Below, in pieces: positions 51,521 through 58,824 of a DNA stretch of 64,000 bases; positions within the stretch are counted from its first letter, which is position 1, and every line of letters starts with the position of its first letter. A program made the translations under genes and the position numbers. Under the pieces are notes generated by a model that worked only from the letters and a program-made list of their open reading frames with translations, ran no database searches and was not told where the DNA came from. The DNA comes from Methanoregula sp. UBA64 (GTDB lineage Archaea; Halobacteriota; Methanomicrobia; Methanomicrobiales; Methanospirillaceae): NCBI RefSeq assembly GCF_002502735.1, contig NZ_DAQC01000001.1, positions 923,229 to 987,228 of the forward strand. The letters run 5' to 3'.

Positions 51521-52174
51521 TCACCGGTAAAGTATAAAAAATTCACTTACGGGGATAACTGCGACGAGAATTACCGCCCCGGCACATACCCCGGCAGCAA
51601 TATCCCAGACAGGAGTACGGAACCGGGGACAGCAGGTCCCCCCCCTGCGGTAACCCCGCACGGCAAGAAGTTCGGCCATTTCATCAGCACGCACGAGCGC
51701 GTCGCAAACCAGGACCCGACCAACAGAGATTGCAGATCGTATGCCCCACGGTACCTGTTTCTGGGCAGAGGCGAGCCGGACCCGGGCAAAATCGTCACCA
51801 AGCCCGTCTGCTGACTGCATAGCCATACCTGCCGTCATCCCCAGTTCAAAACCGGTCTTTGGGCCAAGGAGCCAGGTGCCAAGTACGGGAAAATCCCCCT
51901 GAACGGAATCAGCATACAGCCACGTCCCGATAAGCAGGATTGCCGTCATCCTTACCAGGTACGAGATCCCGTCACCTCCCGACAGATAGATCACAAGAGA
52001 GACCACGCAGAACAATGCCCATGCTGCAAAGACTGCCATACGGTGCCGGATGCAGCGGAGCCGGGGGGTAAAGAGCAGCCACCAGGCAACGGCGGCCACT
52101 GCACCGATCAGGCTGATGAAGGCCGCTGCCGAAAGAAGGCACGCAGCAAGAATCCTTATTCTCGGGTCCTGCAT
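51521..52174 (-). CDS. ecfT: ECF transporter membrane subunit EcfT
   Basis: A 217-residue CbiQ/EcfT-type membrane protein with about five membrane segments (ILAACLLSAAAFISLIGAV, AVFAAWALFCVVSLVIYL, ILLIGTWLYA, and a last one near the C-terminus, IAAGVCAGAVILVAVIPV). The coupling-helix motif LLAVRGYRRGG (Ala-x-Arg-Gly type) that touches the ATPases is present. With two ATPases and BioY upstream it forms an ECF biotin importer. It overlaps the second ATPase gene by 19 bp. Confidence 0.85.
   Translation of the reverse strand: MQDPRIRILAACLLSAAAFISLIGAVAAVAWWLLFTPRLRCIRHRMAVFAAWALFCVVSLVIYLSGGDGISYLVRMTAILLIGTWLYADSVQGDFPVLGTWLLGPKTGFELGMTAGMAMQSADGLGDDFARVRLASAQKQVPWGIRSAISVGRVLVCDALVRADEMAELLAVRGYRRGGTCCPRFRTPVWDIAAGVCAGAVILVAVIPVSEFFILYR
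51533..51540 (-). promoter_or_regulatory. Possible internal promoter for pycBA
   Basis: Minus strand TTTTTATACT overlaps the last codons of ecfT. Transcription would start near 51508, 34 nt before the pycB ATG, leaving the GAGGA ribosome site in the leader. Pattern-based. Confidence 0.4.
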
Positions 52175-52869
52175 GCTGCCTCCATAATTGCATCCTGTGT
52201 CAGGTCATCCGGGACCGTTCCATCCATAACAAGGCGCCGGATCAGTGCCGGTGCATGCTCCCAGGCATGGAGCGCCCCGGGCATTCCACCGCAATCTACG
52301 AGGGCCCCCTCTTGGATCTCCCAGATATGGTCGGTATGAGGAAAGATGCATTGCTCGTGCGTGAAGACAACTGTAATCCCCCGCGATCTTTTGCCGATCT
52401 CCCGCGCGGCCCACTCCTTTCCCGGGCAGTCAAGCGATGAGAACGGCTCGTCGAGCAGCAATAGATCGTATTCACGCGAGAGGAGACAGGCCAGGTGGAG
52501 GCGCTTGAGCTCGCCCCGGCTTAACGAAAGGGCGGGGCGATCCATAGAGAGATCGAGGCCTGCCGATACCAGCACGGGTCCCGGTTCAAGCCCCCACGAC
52601 CGGCACTCATCTGCCACAGAGAGGCCGGTCACATGGAACTCGGGGAACTGGAACGAAAGCATCGCCGGCCCGATCCCCTCGCGAATCACCGCACCGCGCC
52701 TTGGGGCAGCAAGCCCGGCCATCAGGAGTGCAAGTGTGGACTTCCCGCTTCCCACGTCCCCGCTCACCAGATGGATGCCGGGAGTAAACGTGCCGTCCGC
52801 GGCAAGGGACCAGTCCGGCCGGCTCATCACCGAATTTTCGAGAACGAGCCTCACGATCGGCACCTCCAT
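52156..52869 (-). CDS. ECF transporter ATPase (second EcfA)
   Basis: A 237-residue ABC ATPase. Walker A GDVGSGKST (37-45), Q-loop FQFPE (73-77), signature LSRGE (116-120) and Walker B LLLLDEP (136-142), with the H-loop His in FTHEQ. The signature differs slightly from LSGGE. It pairs with the ATPase encoded upstream and with EcfT. It overlaps both neighbours (19 bp each side), so the operon is tightly coupled. Confidence 0.88.
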   Translation of the reverse strand: MEVPIVRLVLENSVMSRPDWSLAADGTFTPGIHLVSGDVGSGKSTLALLMAGLAAPRRGAVIREGIGPAMLSFQFPEFHVTGLSVADECRSWGLEPGPVLVSAGLDLSMDRPALSLSRGELKRLHLACLLSREYDLLLLDEPFSSLDCPGKEWAAREIGKRSRGITVVFTHEQCIFPHTDHIWEIQEGALVDCGGMPGALHAWEHAPALIRRLVMDGTVPDDLTQDAIMEAACRTRE

Positions 52870-53522
52870 GAGAGGGGATAGAACGAGGTGCCGGCGAGCC
52901 GGGAAAAGACCGCGGCCGGTTCACCAGAGTAGAGTATCCTGCCCTTTTCAAGGAAAAGGAGCAGGTCGCTTTCTGCCGCCGTCTCCATCTGCTGGGTGCA
53001 GCGGATAATATATCCTACACCGGAGGATCGAAGCACTGATTCTGCCGCGGCGCACCGGCCTGCATCGAGATGAGAATCGTACTCGTCAAGGACAAGCACC
53101 CGGGGCCGGGTAATGCAGGCCGTGGCAAGCGCAACGAGGCACTTCTCGCCCCCGCTCAGGCGCTTTACCTCACGGTCGAGCAGCCCGGCGATTCCCCACG
53201 TTTCCGCACAGGCCCGGACCTCCCGGTCTGTCTCCGTGCAGGGCATATGGCGGAACCGCAGCGGCGATGCGAGTTCATCCATTACCGTAGAAAAAAGGAG
53301 GTTCCGATCCGGGAACTCGTTGACATACCCGATCTCCGTATTCCGCGGATTTTGCCCGTCAACGCTGATTGTTCCCGGTTCCGGCTCCCTGATCCCGGCG
53401 CAGAGTTTTAAAAACGTGCTCTTCCCGGCACCGTTTGGCCCGATGATTGTCGTTACCCCGGGGGGCAGTGCGAGCGAGGGGACACACAGCGCCCGGAACC
53501 GGACGTTCTCAAACGCGATCAT
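52851..53522 (-). CDS. ECF transporter ATPase (first EcfA)
   Basis: A 223-residue ABC ATPase starting at the ATG at 53522 (MIAFENVRF), which overlaps the bioY stop (ATGA). The frame stays open far upstream inside bioY, but that part reads as the wrong frame of bioY. Walker A GPNGAGKST (28-36), signature LSGGE (122-126), Walker B VLVLDEYDS (142-150). The Q-loop position reads VNEFPDRN, with Glu where Gln is usual, and the H-loop His seems replaced in RCTQQM. These changes may make one of the two ATP sites weak, as is common in heterodimeric ECF ATPases. Confidence 0.87.
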   Translation of the reverse strand: MIAFENVRFRALCVPSLALPPGVTTIIGPNGAGKSTFLKLCAGIREPEPGTISVDGQNPRNTEIGYVNEFPDRNLLFSTVMDELASPLRFRHMPCTETDREVRACAETWGIAGLLDREVKRLSGGEKCLVALATACITRPRVLVLDEYDSHLDAGRCAAAESVLRSSGVGYIIRCTQQMETAAESDLLLFLEKGRILYSGEPAAVFSRLAGTSFYPLSWRCRS

Positions 53523-54028
53523 GGCAGGTGCTGGGCGACCAGGTAGGCTGCACCGGCTTTCACCAGATCCCCGGGGAGGAAGATCAGCATCCCAAGCACA
53601 ATTGCCGCTACCGGTGCCATCCCGGTGGAGACGATCAGCCATGCAACACCGCAGGCAAGGATCAGGACAGCGCCGGTAGCGAGCCCTGCGATCCGGATGG
53701 CCGGCCGGGACGATTCGTATGCAAGACCGGCAACAAGAGCCGCTGCGATAAACCCGGCAAAGTACCCCCCGGTCGGCCCGAGCAGGATCCCGATTCCTGC
53801 CGTGCCATTGTGGAAGACCGGCAGCCCTGCAGCGCCGAGCAGGACATAGAGTGCCACGGGAATAACCGCCCGGCGTTTCATGACCGCACTGGCGAGAAGG
53901 ACAAAGAATGTCTGGAGAGTGAAAGGCGACGGTACGAACGGGACAGAGATCCACCCGCCGATGGCAATCAGACCGATAAAGACGGCAGTATAGGCAATAC
54001 TCCTCGAACGTGCTAAGTCGCCAAACAT
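53519..54028 (-). CDS. bioY: Biotin transporter substrate-binding protein BioY
   Basis: A 169-residue membrane protein (S component) with about six segments. PFTLQTFFVLLASAV, and GLPVFHNGTAGIGILLGPT followed by GGYFAGF, are the BioY hallmark. It binds biotin and delivers it with EcfT and the two ATPases. I choose the ATG at 54028 (MFGDLARS); a TTG 12 bp upstream would lie inside the inverted repeat and before the predicted transcript start. A TATA-like TTTTATC near 54060 predicts an almost leaderless mRNA. First gene of the transporter operon and directly downstream of birA. Confidence 0.92.
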   Translation of the reverse strand: MFGDLARSRSIAYTAVFIGLIAIGGWISVPFVPSPFTLQTFFVLLASAVMKRRAVIPVALYVLLGAAGLPVFHNGTAGIGILLGPTGGYFAGFIAAALVAGLAYESSRPAIRIAGLATGAVLILACGVAWLIVSTGMAPVAAIVLGMLIFLPGDLVKAGAAYLVAQHLP

Positions 54029-54060
54029 CGTCAACCACAAAAAATTAGTTGGTTGACGAT
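54027..54060. promoter_or_regulatory. Predicted BirA operator overlapping the bioY start
   Basis: A perfect inverted repeat, ATCGTCAACC - 14 bp - GGTTGACGAT. Arms are at 54027-54036 and 54051-54060. The layout (GTTGAC-type arms, about 14-16 bp apart) follows the known BirA-operator pattern with GTTAAC/GTAAAC arms found in bacteria and archaea. It covers the TATA box edge, the predicted transcript start and the start codon of bioY. The neighbouring BirA carries an N-terminal helix-turn-helix. I infer repression of bioY-ecf (and perhaps pyc) by biotin-loaded BirA. Confidence 0.7.
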
Positions 54061-54074
54061 AAAAGCGTACCGCC

Positions 54075-55112
54075 CTAACGGTGAATACAATCGCCGGCGA
54101 TCACGCGCTCAAGCTTCCCGTTGTCCTTTCGTATGATAAGCGCGCCGAATTCATCAATATCGACTGCTTCACCGGAGAAGCTGTTTTTAAGGGTCCGTAT
54201 ATCTACCCGGTGTTCGAGCGTGCAGGAGAGACTCTTCCATTCCCGAATGATGGTATCGTACTCGCCGCTCTCGACAAGGTGGTAGTGGTTCTCGAACTCT
54301 TTTAAGATCCGGGCGAGGAACGAGGCCCGGTCCACCTCGTGGCCGAGCTCGGCGGAGATCGAAGTGATAGTGTCCTGCAGCGCCGGGGAGAACTGGCTGA
54401 TCGCAACATTCGCATCGATCCCCATGCCGAGCAGGCAGTAGTGGACGGTGTCAGCCTCCGCAGAGAGTTCGAGCAGGAGCCCTGCGACCTTCTTGTTCCC
54501 GATGAAGATGTCGTTTGGCCACTTGATGAGCGCGCCGATCCCGAACTCTTTTCGTATCGCCCGGGCCACCGCTACCGAACCCGCCATCGTGATCATGAAA
54601 ATCCGGTCGACCGGGATGGTGGGTTTTAGGACGATCGTGATCCAGATCCCCCCGCTCGGGGAAACCCAGGCACGTCCCATCCGCCCGATGCCACCGGTCT
54701 GCTCTTCGGCAATGATCACCATGCCGTGCATCTTCCCAACGTCTCCCTCGGCACAGAGTTGTTTTCCTGCCCAGATGGTGGAGGGCGTATTCTCCAGGTA
54801 CCGCATCTTCTTGCCGATACATTTTGTATGGAGCTTGCGGTGGACCTCGTAGGGAAGGAGCTTGTTGCTCATCCGGGTAAGCCGGTATCCCTCCTTCTGC
54901 GACGACGAGATATCGTATCCCATCATGCGGAGTTCGTTGATATGCTTCCAGACCGCAGACCGGGTTATCCCCAGTTCGTTGCTGATCGTCTCTCCCGAGA
55001 CCGGCCCTTCCGTCCTTTCGAGGACTTCAAGAACCTTGAATGCTGAGTCCGGCGTGTTTTCACCTCTTCGAATCCACGGATTCCCCGGGCAGCGGGCAGG
55101 GGTCCTTGCCAC
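54075..55112 (-). CDS. birA: Bifunctional biotin-protein ligase / biotin repressor BirA
   Basis: About 345 residues. Residues 22-75 form a winged helix-turn-helix (ISNELGITRSAVWKHINEL) and so the protein can bind DNA. The ligase domain has EEQTGGIGRMGRAWVSP (biotin loop, GGIGRMGR form), IKWPNDIFIGNKKVAGLLLE with the catalytic Lys, and a small C-terminal domain ending IAGDCIHR. It makes biotinyl-AMP and attaches biotin to PycB. The start is uncertain: the only in-frame candidate found is GTG at 55112, overlapping the upstream DUF2111 gene by 53 bp. The operator-like repeat lies 15 bp after its stop. Confidence 0.92.
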   Translation of the reverse strand: MARTPARCPGNPWIRRGENTPDSAFKVLEVLERTEGPVSGETISNELGITRSAVWKHINELRMMGYDISSSQKEGYRLTRMSNKLLPYEVHRKLHTKCIGKKMRYLENTPSTIWAGKQLCAEGDVGKMHGMVIIAEEQTGGIGRMGRAWVSPSGGIWITIVLKPTIPVDRIFMITMAGSVAVARAIRKEFGIGALIKWPNDIFIGNKKVAGLLLELSAEADTVHYCLLGMGIDANVAISQFSPALQDTITSISAELGHEVDRASFLARILKEFENHYHLVESGEYDTIIREWKSLSCTLEHRVDIRTLKNSFSGEAVDIDEFGALIIRKDNGKLERVIAGDCIHR

Positions 55113-55482
55113 AGACCTGTTTGAGGATGGCAGACTGGTGTTCCATCAGGGTGGCGAGATCGAATATCCCCGTGACATCCACAACACCGATTGCGCCGAT
55201 CACATGCCCGTCATGGTCATGGATGGGAGCAACCGTGACCGGCACACCCTTATAGACGCCGTTCTCAGGAGTTGTCTTTACGATACTGTCAGAGGCAATA
55301 GCCTGTTCGAGCACCGGGCCGGTGTAGTTCCGGTCGACGACACGCCCGTCCTCGATCCGTATGCCGGGTTTATAGAGAGACTTTGCCGTGACCGGAAGAC
55401 GGTGAACGATCTCATGGATGGCAAGAACCACCGGTTCGAGATCGCCCGCTTCGGCCGTTTCACAGAACGTGTAGCGGTGCAT
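55060..55482 (-). CDS. DUF2111-type conserved methanogen protein
   Basis: 140 residues from the ATG at 55482 (MHRYTFCETAE), which has GAGGT 8 nt upstream; TTG and GTG starts up to 55503 are possible. The middle (VEDGRVVDRNYTGPVLEQAI-like, KGVPVTVAPIHD, AIGVVDVTG) resembles a small PAS/sensor-like beta fold common in methanogens. Function unknown. It leads the birA transcript and overlaps the birA start. A TATA-like TTATTTTAAA lies near 55525 on the minus strand. Possible role in sensing, not shown. Confidence 0.65.
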   Translation of the reverse strand: MHRYTFCETAEAGDLEPVVLAIHEIVHRLPVTAKSLYKPGIRIEDGRVVDRNYTGPVLEQAIASDSIVKTTPENGVYKGVPVTVAPIHDHDGHVIGAIGVVDVTGIFDLATLMEHQSAILKQVCGKDPCPLPGESVDSKR

Positions 55483-55518
55483 CGACACTAACCTCACTAA
55501 CAAAGAGGTATTTTTCTT

Positions 55519-56094
55519 TTAAAATAAGGTTTGTGTGCCGGACCCGCAGAATTTTTGGATAAATCCGCGGGACGGGTATTCGTGGACGCTTGTCACGAGC
55601 ACGGTCCCGGCCCCGACCTTTTTCTCAATAACGATCGCCGACCCGCCATCAGTGCCCGTGGCCTCCCCCTCGTGCGGGGAAAACGTCCCGTCGCACTCGA
55701 TACAGGTGGGATCGTAATCATGGACAAGGTCGCCTGCAAGCCCCGTTCCGCTGCATGAGACATTCCGGGGGGAGAATGCATGCCGGTAAGTGACGGAGAA
55801 CGGCAGCCAGTCGTAAACGCCCTCCTTGTCGATCATGGCCCCGAAAACAAGGAGGTTGCCGCCGTTCTCCACGTACCGGCGGATACGATCTGCCGAGGCG
55901 CGGAGCGCCGGCAGCAGGCGGCAGTAGGCCGGGTTGCCAAAGCCGGTGGGGATAATCAGGCAGGTAAACGATCCCCGGTAAAAAGGAGCCGCAAGTACAT
56001 AGGGGGTGACAAGCTCGCAGGGGATCCCGCAGTCCTCGATATACCGGACAAAGGGCTGGGGGGTCTCCCACACAAACCCTGCCCGGCAGCTCAT
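55519..56094 (-). CDS. Conserved protein of class I glutamine amidotransferase-like fold
   Basis: A 191-residue protein I cannot name. The stretch SFTCLIIPTGFGNPAY followed by IRRYVENGGNLLVFGAM looks like the core of class I amidotransferase-like or BPL_N-type domains, where the nucleophile elbow would be. A clear Cys-His-Glu triad is not evident. Later Cys residues (NVSCSG, TCIECDG) and VTSVHEYPSRGF are conserved-looking. The start overlaps the rtcB stop by 4 bp, so it is translated with rtcB and may assist RNA ligation or repair; that is only context. Confidence 0.55.
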   Translation of the reverse strand: MSCRAGFVWETPQPFVRYIEDCGIPCELVTPYVLAAPFYRGSFTCLIIPTGFGNPAYCRLLPALRASADRIRRYVENGGNLLVFGAMIDKEGVYDWLPFSVTYRHAFSPRNVSCSGTGLAGDLVHDYDPTCIECDGTFSPHEGEATGTDGGSAIVIEKKVGAGTVLVTSVHEYPSRGFIQKFCGSGTQTLF

Positions 56095-57524
56095 CCCTTG
56101 ATCACTCCAATGGGAGTGAGCCGGGCCACGAGTGCGGAAATGCCGGCGCGGGCCACAACCTCCACGACCTCGCTGCTGGGCTTGTATACCTCCGGGGCCT
56201 CGTCGGCAATTGCCGCCTCGTTTGGCGCCCGGACAATGATCCCCTGTTCGAGCAGGTGATCGGCAACCTCTTTGCCGGTCTGCTTCTTTTTTGCCTGCGA
56301 CCGGCTCATGACCCGCCCCGAGCCGTGGCAGGTACTCCCGAAGGTGCGCTCCATTGCCGCCGTCGTCCCTTTGAGGACATAGGAGGAGGTGCCCATGCTG
56401 CCCGGGATGATCACCGGCTGGCCGATCCCTGTAAGATCGGGAGGGAGGTCCGGCGCACCGGGCCCAAACGACCTCGTCGCCCCTTTCCGGTGAACGCAGA
56501 GCGGGACCCGGTGCCCGTCCACGGCATACTCCTCGATCTTTGCCACATTATGCGTTACATCGTAGACAAGCGGCATGTCCTCATAGGCAAGGGAGAACAT
56601 GCGCATGAACTGCCGGCGGGCTGCATCCATGATCAGCTGCCGGTTCGCCCACGCATAGTTGGCCGAGGCTGCCATGGCACCGAAGTATGCTTTCCCTTCA
56701 GGCGACTGGAGCGGTGCGCAGGCAAGCTGCCGGTCGGGAAGCGCGATCTGGTACTTCTTTGTCGCAGTCTCAAGATCCTTGAGATGGTCCGTGCAGACCT
56801 GGTGGCCGAGGCCCCGCGATCCGCAGTGAATCATGCAGCAGACCTGGCCTTTTACCAGACCAAAGGCCTGTGCCGCCGCTTCGTCGTAGATCTCGCTGAC
56901 CTCCTGCACTTCGAGGAAGTGGTTGCCCGACCCGAGCGTACCTCCCTGCGGAATGCCGCGGGCCCGGGCCTTGGGCGAGACCGCACGGATATCTGCCTGC
57001 TTCATGCAGCCCCGATCCTCGCACCGGTCAAGATCTCGTTCCACCCCAAAACCGGCTTCAACGGCAAACCGGGCGCCCTTCTCCATCATCGCTGTCAGGT
57101 CGGCTGGCGAGATCTTCTGTGTGCTCTTTGCCCCGACCCCGGTCGGCACGGCCTTGTACAGTGACTCGACCAGCTCCCGGGGCTTTTTGATATCGGCTTT
57201 TGCGAGGGGTGTCGTAAAAAGCCGCACACCGCAGTTGATATCAAACCCCACGCCGCCCGGGGAGATTACCCCCTCGTCGAGCGTGAACGCGGCTACCCCT
57301 CCGATGGGAAAACCATAGCCCCAGTGGATATCCGGCATCCCGTACGCGGACCGCACGATGCCGGGCATGGTGGCGACATTGGCCAGCTGCTGGACGGCTC
57401 CCGGTTCAAGGAGTGCCGCAAGCGAATCGGAAAGGAAGAACCGACCTGGCACCCGCATCCCGGGTACAAACCCTTTCGGGATCTCCCATTCATCGCCTGC
57501 GAGCCGAATTACACCGTCGATCAT
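56091..57524 (-). CDS. rtcB: tRNA-splicing RNA ligase RtcB
   Basis: A 477-residue RtcB of normal archaeal length without intein. Metal and GMP ligands are seen in GGVGFDINCGVRLF (Asp95, Cys98), GSGNHFLEV, MIHCGSRGLGHQV, and TCHGSGRVMSR with the His that is guanylylated. It joins the halves of spliced tRNAs using GTP and Mn. The window itself has an intron-containing tRNA (48046-48169). Archease, its activator, is encoded 12 bp upstream in the same operon. Confidence 0.95.
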   Translation of the reverse strand: MIDGVIRLAGDEWEIPKGFVPGMRVPGRFFLSDSLAALLEPGAVQQLANVATMPGIVRSAYGMPDIHWGYGFPIGGVAAFTLDEGVISPGGVGFDINCGVRLFTTPLAKADIKKPRELVESLYKAVPTGVGAKSTQKISPADLTAMMEKGARFAVEAGFGVERDLDRCEDRGCMKQADIRAVSPKARARGIPQGGTLGSGNHFLEVQEVSEIYDEAAAQAFGLVKGQVCCMIHCGSRGLGHQVCTDHLKDLETATKKYQIALPDRQLACAPLQSPEGKAYFGAMAASANYAWANRQLIMDAARRQFMRMFSLAYEDMPLVYDVTHNVAKIEEYAVDGHRVPLCVHRKGATRSFGPGAPDLPPDLTGIGQPVIIPGSMGTSSYVLKGTTAAMERTFGSTCHGSGRVMSRSQAKKKQTGKEVADHLLEQGIIVRAPNEAAIADEAPEVYKPSSEVVEVVARAGISALVARLTPIGVIKG

Positions 57525-57536
57525 TGCCGCTCCCTC

Positions 57537-57959
57537 TTATACATCAAATACGATCTCCAGCATATATCCCTTGGCATCGTGGCTGATTTTTAGGCCGGAG
57601 TAGGAGATGCCCTTTACCCCGGTCCCCTTGTTGTGCCGGGCAGGGTCGAAGGGCTCCCCGTCAAGCACTGCGTAAAGGTTCAGGCCGTCGAGCTTTACAT
57701 CGGCACAGGAAAAGACCAGCCCGTCGACTTCGGACAGGTAGAGGACTTCTGACAGGAAATCGCAGAGGAGCGATTCCTGATCCTCCCCGGTAAGATTGCA
57801 CTCCCGCTTTGTCCCGCCGCGCCGGTCGTCGCCGTACATTACCTGCATCAGCGCCGCACAGGCCTCCCCAAAAAGGGCACCGGGGGTAGGTGCCAGGGCC
57901 TGGATCTTGACATCTGCGGTATGGGGGATCTCTTTAAAACTCATCGGCGCATGAACCAT
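57537..57959 (-). CDS. Archease (RtcB activator)
   Basis: A small acidic protein of 135-140 residues. FKEIPHTADVKIQALAPT near the N-terminus (metal-binding Asp/His) and the C-terminal ISHDAKGYMLEIVFDV are archease signatures; DFLSEVLYLSEVDG lies between. It speeds guanylylation and turnover of RtcB. Two ATG codons, 57959 and 57944 (MSFKEIPHT), are possible; the second matches most family starts, the first gives a larger overlap with the upstream gene. Coupled to rtcB. Confidence 0.92.
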   Translation of the reverse strand: MVHAPMSFKEIPHTADVKIQALAPTPGALFGEACAALMQVMYGDDRRGGTKRECNLTGEDQESLLCDFLSEVLYLSEVDGLVFSCADVKLDGLNLYAVLDGEPFDPARHNKGTGVKGISYSGLKISHDAKGYMLEIVFDV

Positions 57960-58299
57960 CCGGCTCTTCGTAAAACGGGATCATCTCGGCCCGGATTTCA
58001 TCGAGATACCGCACCTGGTGGATAGAGATATAGACGGTGTGGCCGGCGACCGTGATGAGGACATCGCTCTTCTTGGGCGGTTTTATCCTTATCGGGAGGA
58101 GAACAGGCCCGCCGCAGGAGGTGCAGATACGGAAATCGCAGTTCCTCTTTTCGATATAGTTTTTTACTTCCGGTGAAACAGCAATCGCAGGGACATCGGC
58201 GGTACGGGCAGTACCGGAAGCATCGGAACTCTGGCCGGGCATTATGCCCGTACTATTATCCGGGCACCTTAAAAAACGGGTATGGTGTTTGTTTGGCAA
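57934..58299 (-). CDS. Conserved hypothetical protein with CxxC motif
   Basis: Up to 121 residues; a shorter start at 58242 (MPGQSSDASG) is as likely. The C-terminal 75 residues look folded: CDFRICTSCGGPVLLPIRIK with a CxxC (plus an earlier Cys), then VLITVAGHTVYISIHQ and an acidic tail that overlaps the archease start by up to 26 bp. It may be a small zinc or nucleic-acid binding protein. I do not recognise the family. Its overlap suggests joint expression with archease and RtcB. Confidence 0.55.
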   Translation of the reverse strand: MPNKHHTRFLRCPDNSTGIMPGQSSDASGTARTADVPAIAVSPEVKNYIEKRNCDFRICTSCGGPVLLPIRIKPPKKSDVLITVAGHTVYISIHQVRYLDEIRAEMIPFYEEPDGSCADEF

Positions 58300-58307
58300 G
58301 GGCAGCT

Positions 58308-58616
58308 TTACGCCCCGACCAGCCGGACCACCATCGACGAGTATTTCTCTTTTAGCTCGTACGTGGTGATGCCCCCCACACTGCGGCTTACCCGGAGGAT
58401 GCCGATGCGGGACGCGATAATACCGACCATCGACGCGATTGCATGGAACGAGACCGAGAACTGGTTTTTGAGTCCCTCCATGATAGCGGTGATCGTCACC
58501 TGCCGGATACGCAGGAAAAGCCTGAGTACCTCGCGGCGGAGACCGGTCTTATCCCGGTTGAGGTAGGCCATGAGCCTTCCCTCAATCATCCGTTCGATCT
58601 CGAACTGAGATCTCAT
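58308..58616 (-). CDS. DUF2551-type helix-turn-helix protein
   Basis: A 102-residue protein resembling the DUF2551 family of methanogens: IERMIEGRLMAYLNRDKTG, VLRLFLRIRQVT, FSVSFHAIASMVGIIASRIG and ending YELKEKYSSMVVRLV. The middle reads as a winged helix-turn-helix, so it probably binds DNA. It starts the minus-strand rtcB operon; 8 bp separate it from the CxxC protein gene. A TATA-like AATATATATG (minus, near 58645) precedes it. Confidence 0.7.
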   Translation of the reverse strand: MRSQFEIERMIEGRLMAYLNRDKTGLRREVLRLFLRIRQVTITAIMEGLKNQFSVSFHAIASMVGIIASRIGILRVSRSVGGITTYELKEKYSSMVVRLVGA

Positions 58617-58641
58617 GGTTTAATGATCGCGGCCGGCTACA

Positions 58642-58655
58642 TATATATTTTTGTA
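58642..58655 (-). promoter_or_regulatory. TATA-like promoter of the DUF2551-rtcB operon
   Basis: Minus strand AAAAATATATATGTAG about 30 bp before the ATG at 58616. Good TATA match and spacing for a short leader. Pattern-based. Confidence 0.5.
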
Positions 58656-58824
58656 TTTATCCGGTTTTACAAACCCAGATTGAAAATCCGTCCGTTTTGG
58701 CAGGGAACAAAAATATTCTGCGAAATCCGGCATCACAGGCCGTAAGGGGGCCCGATCCGGTTCCTGTACAGCCGGCCCGGCTATCTGGTAATTATTTAAT
58801 CGTTCATGAACAGATGAGTATGAT

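Noticed and set aside
52851..54038. One 395-codon frame covering both bioY and the first ECF ATPase, as if a fusion protein.
   Set aside because: The first 172 codons are the wrong frame of bioY (Arg/Cys-rich nonsense). A clean ATG at 53522 with the ATGA overlap gives a normal ATPase.
55112..55112. A confident BirA start codon.
   Set aside because: The frame has no ATG near the expected start; the GTG at 55112 forces a 53-bp overlap and non-standard starts cannot be judged from sequence alone.
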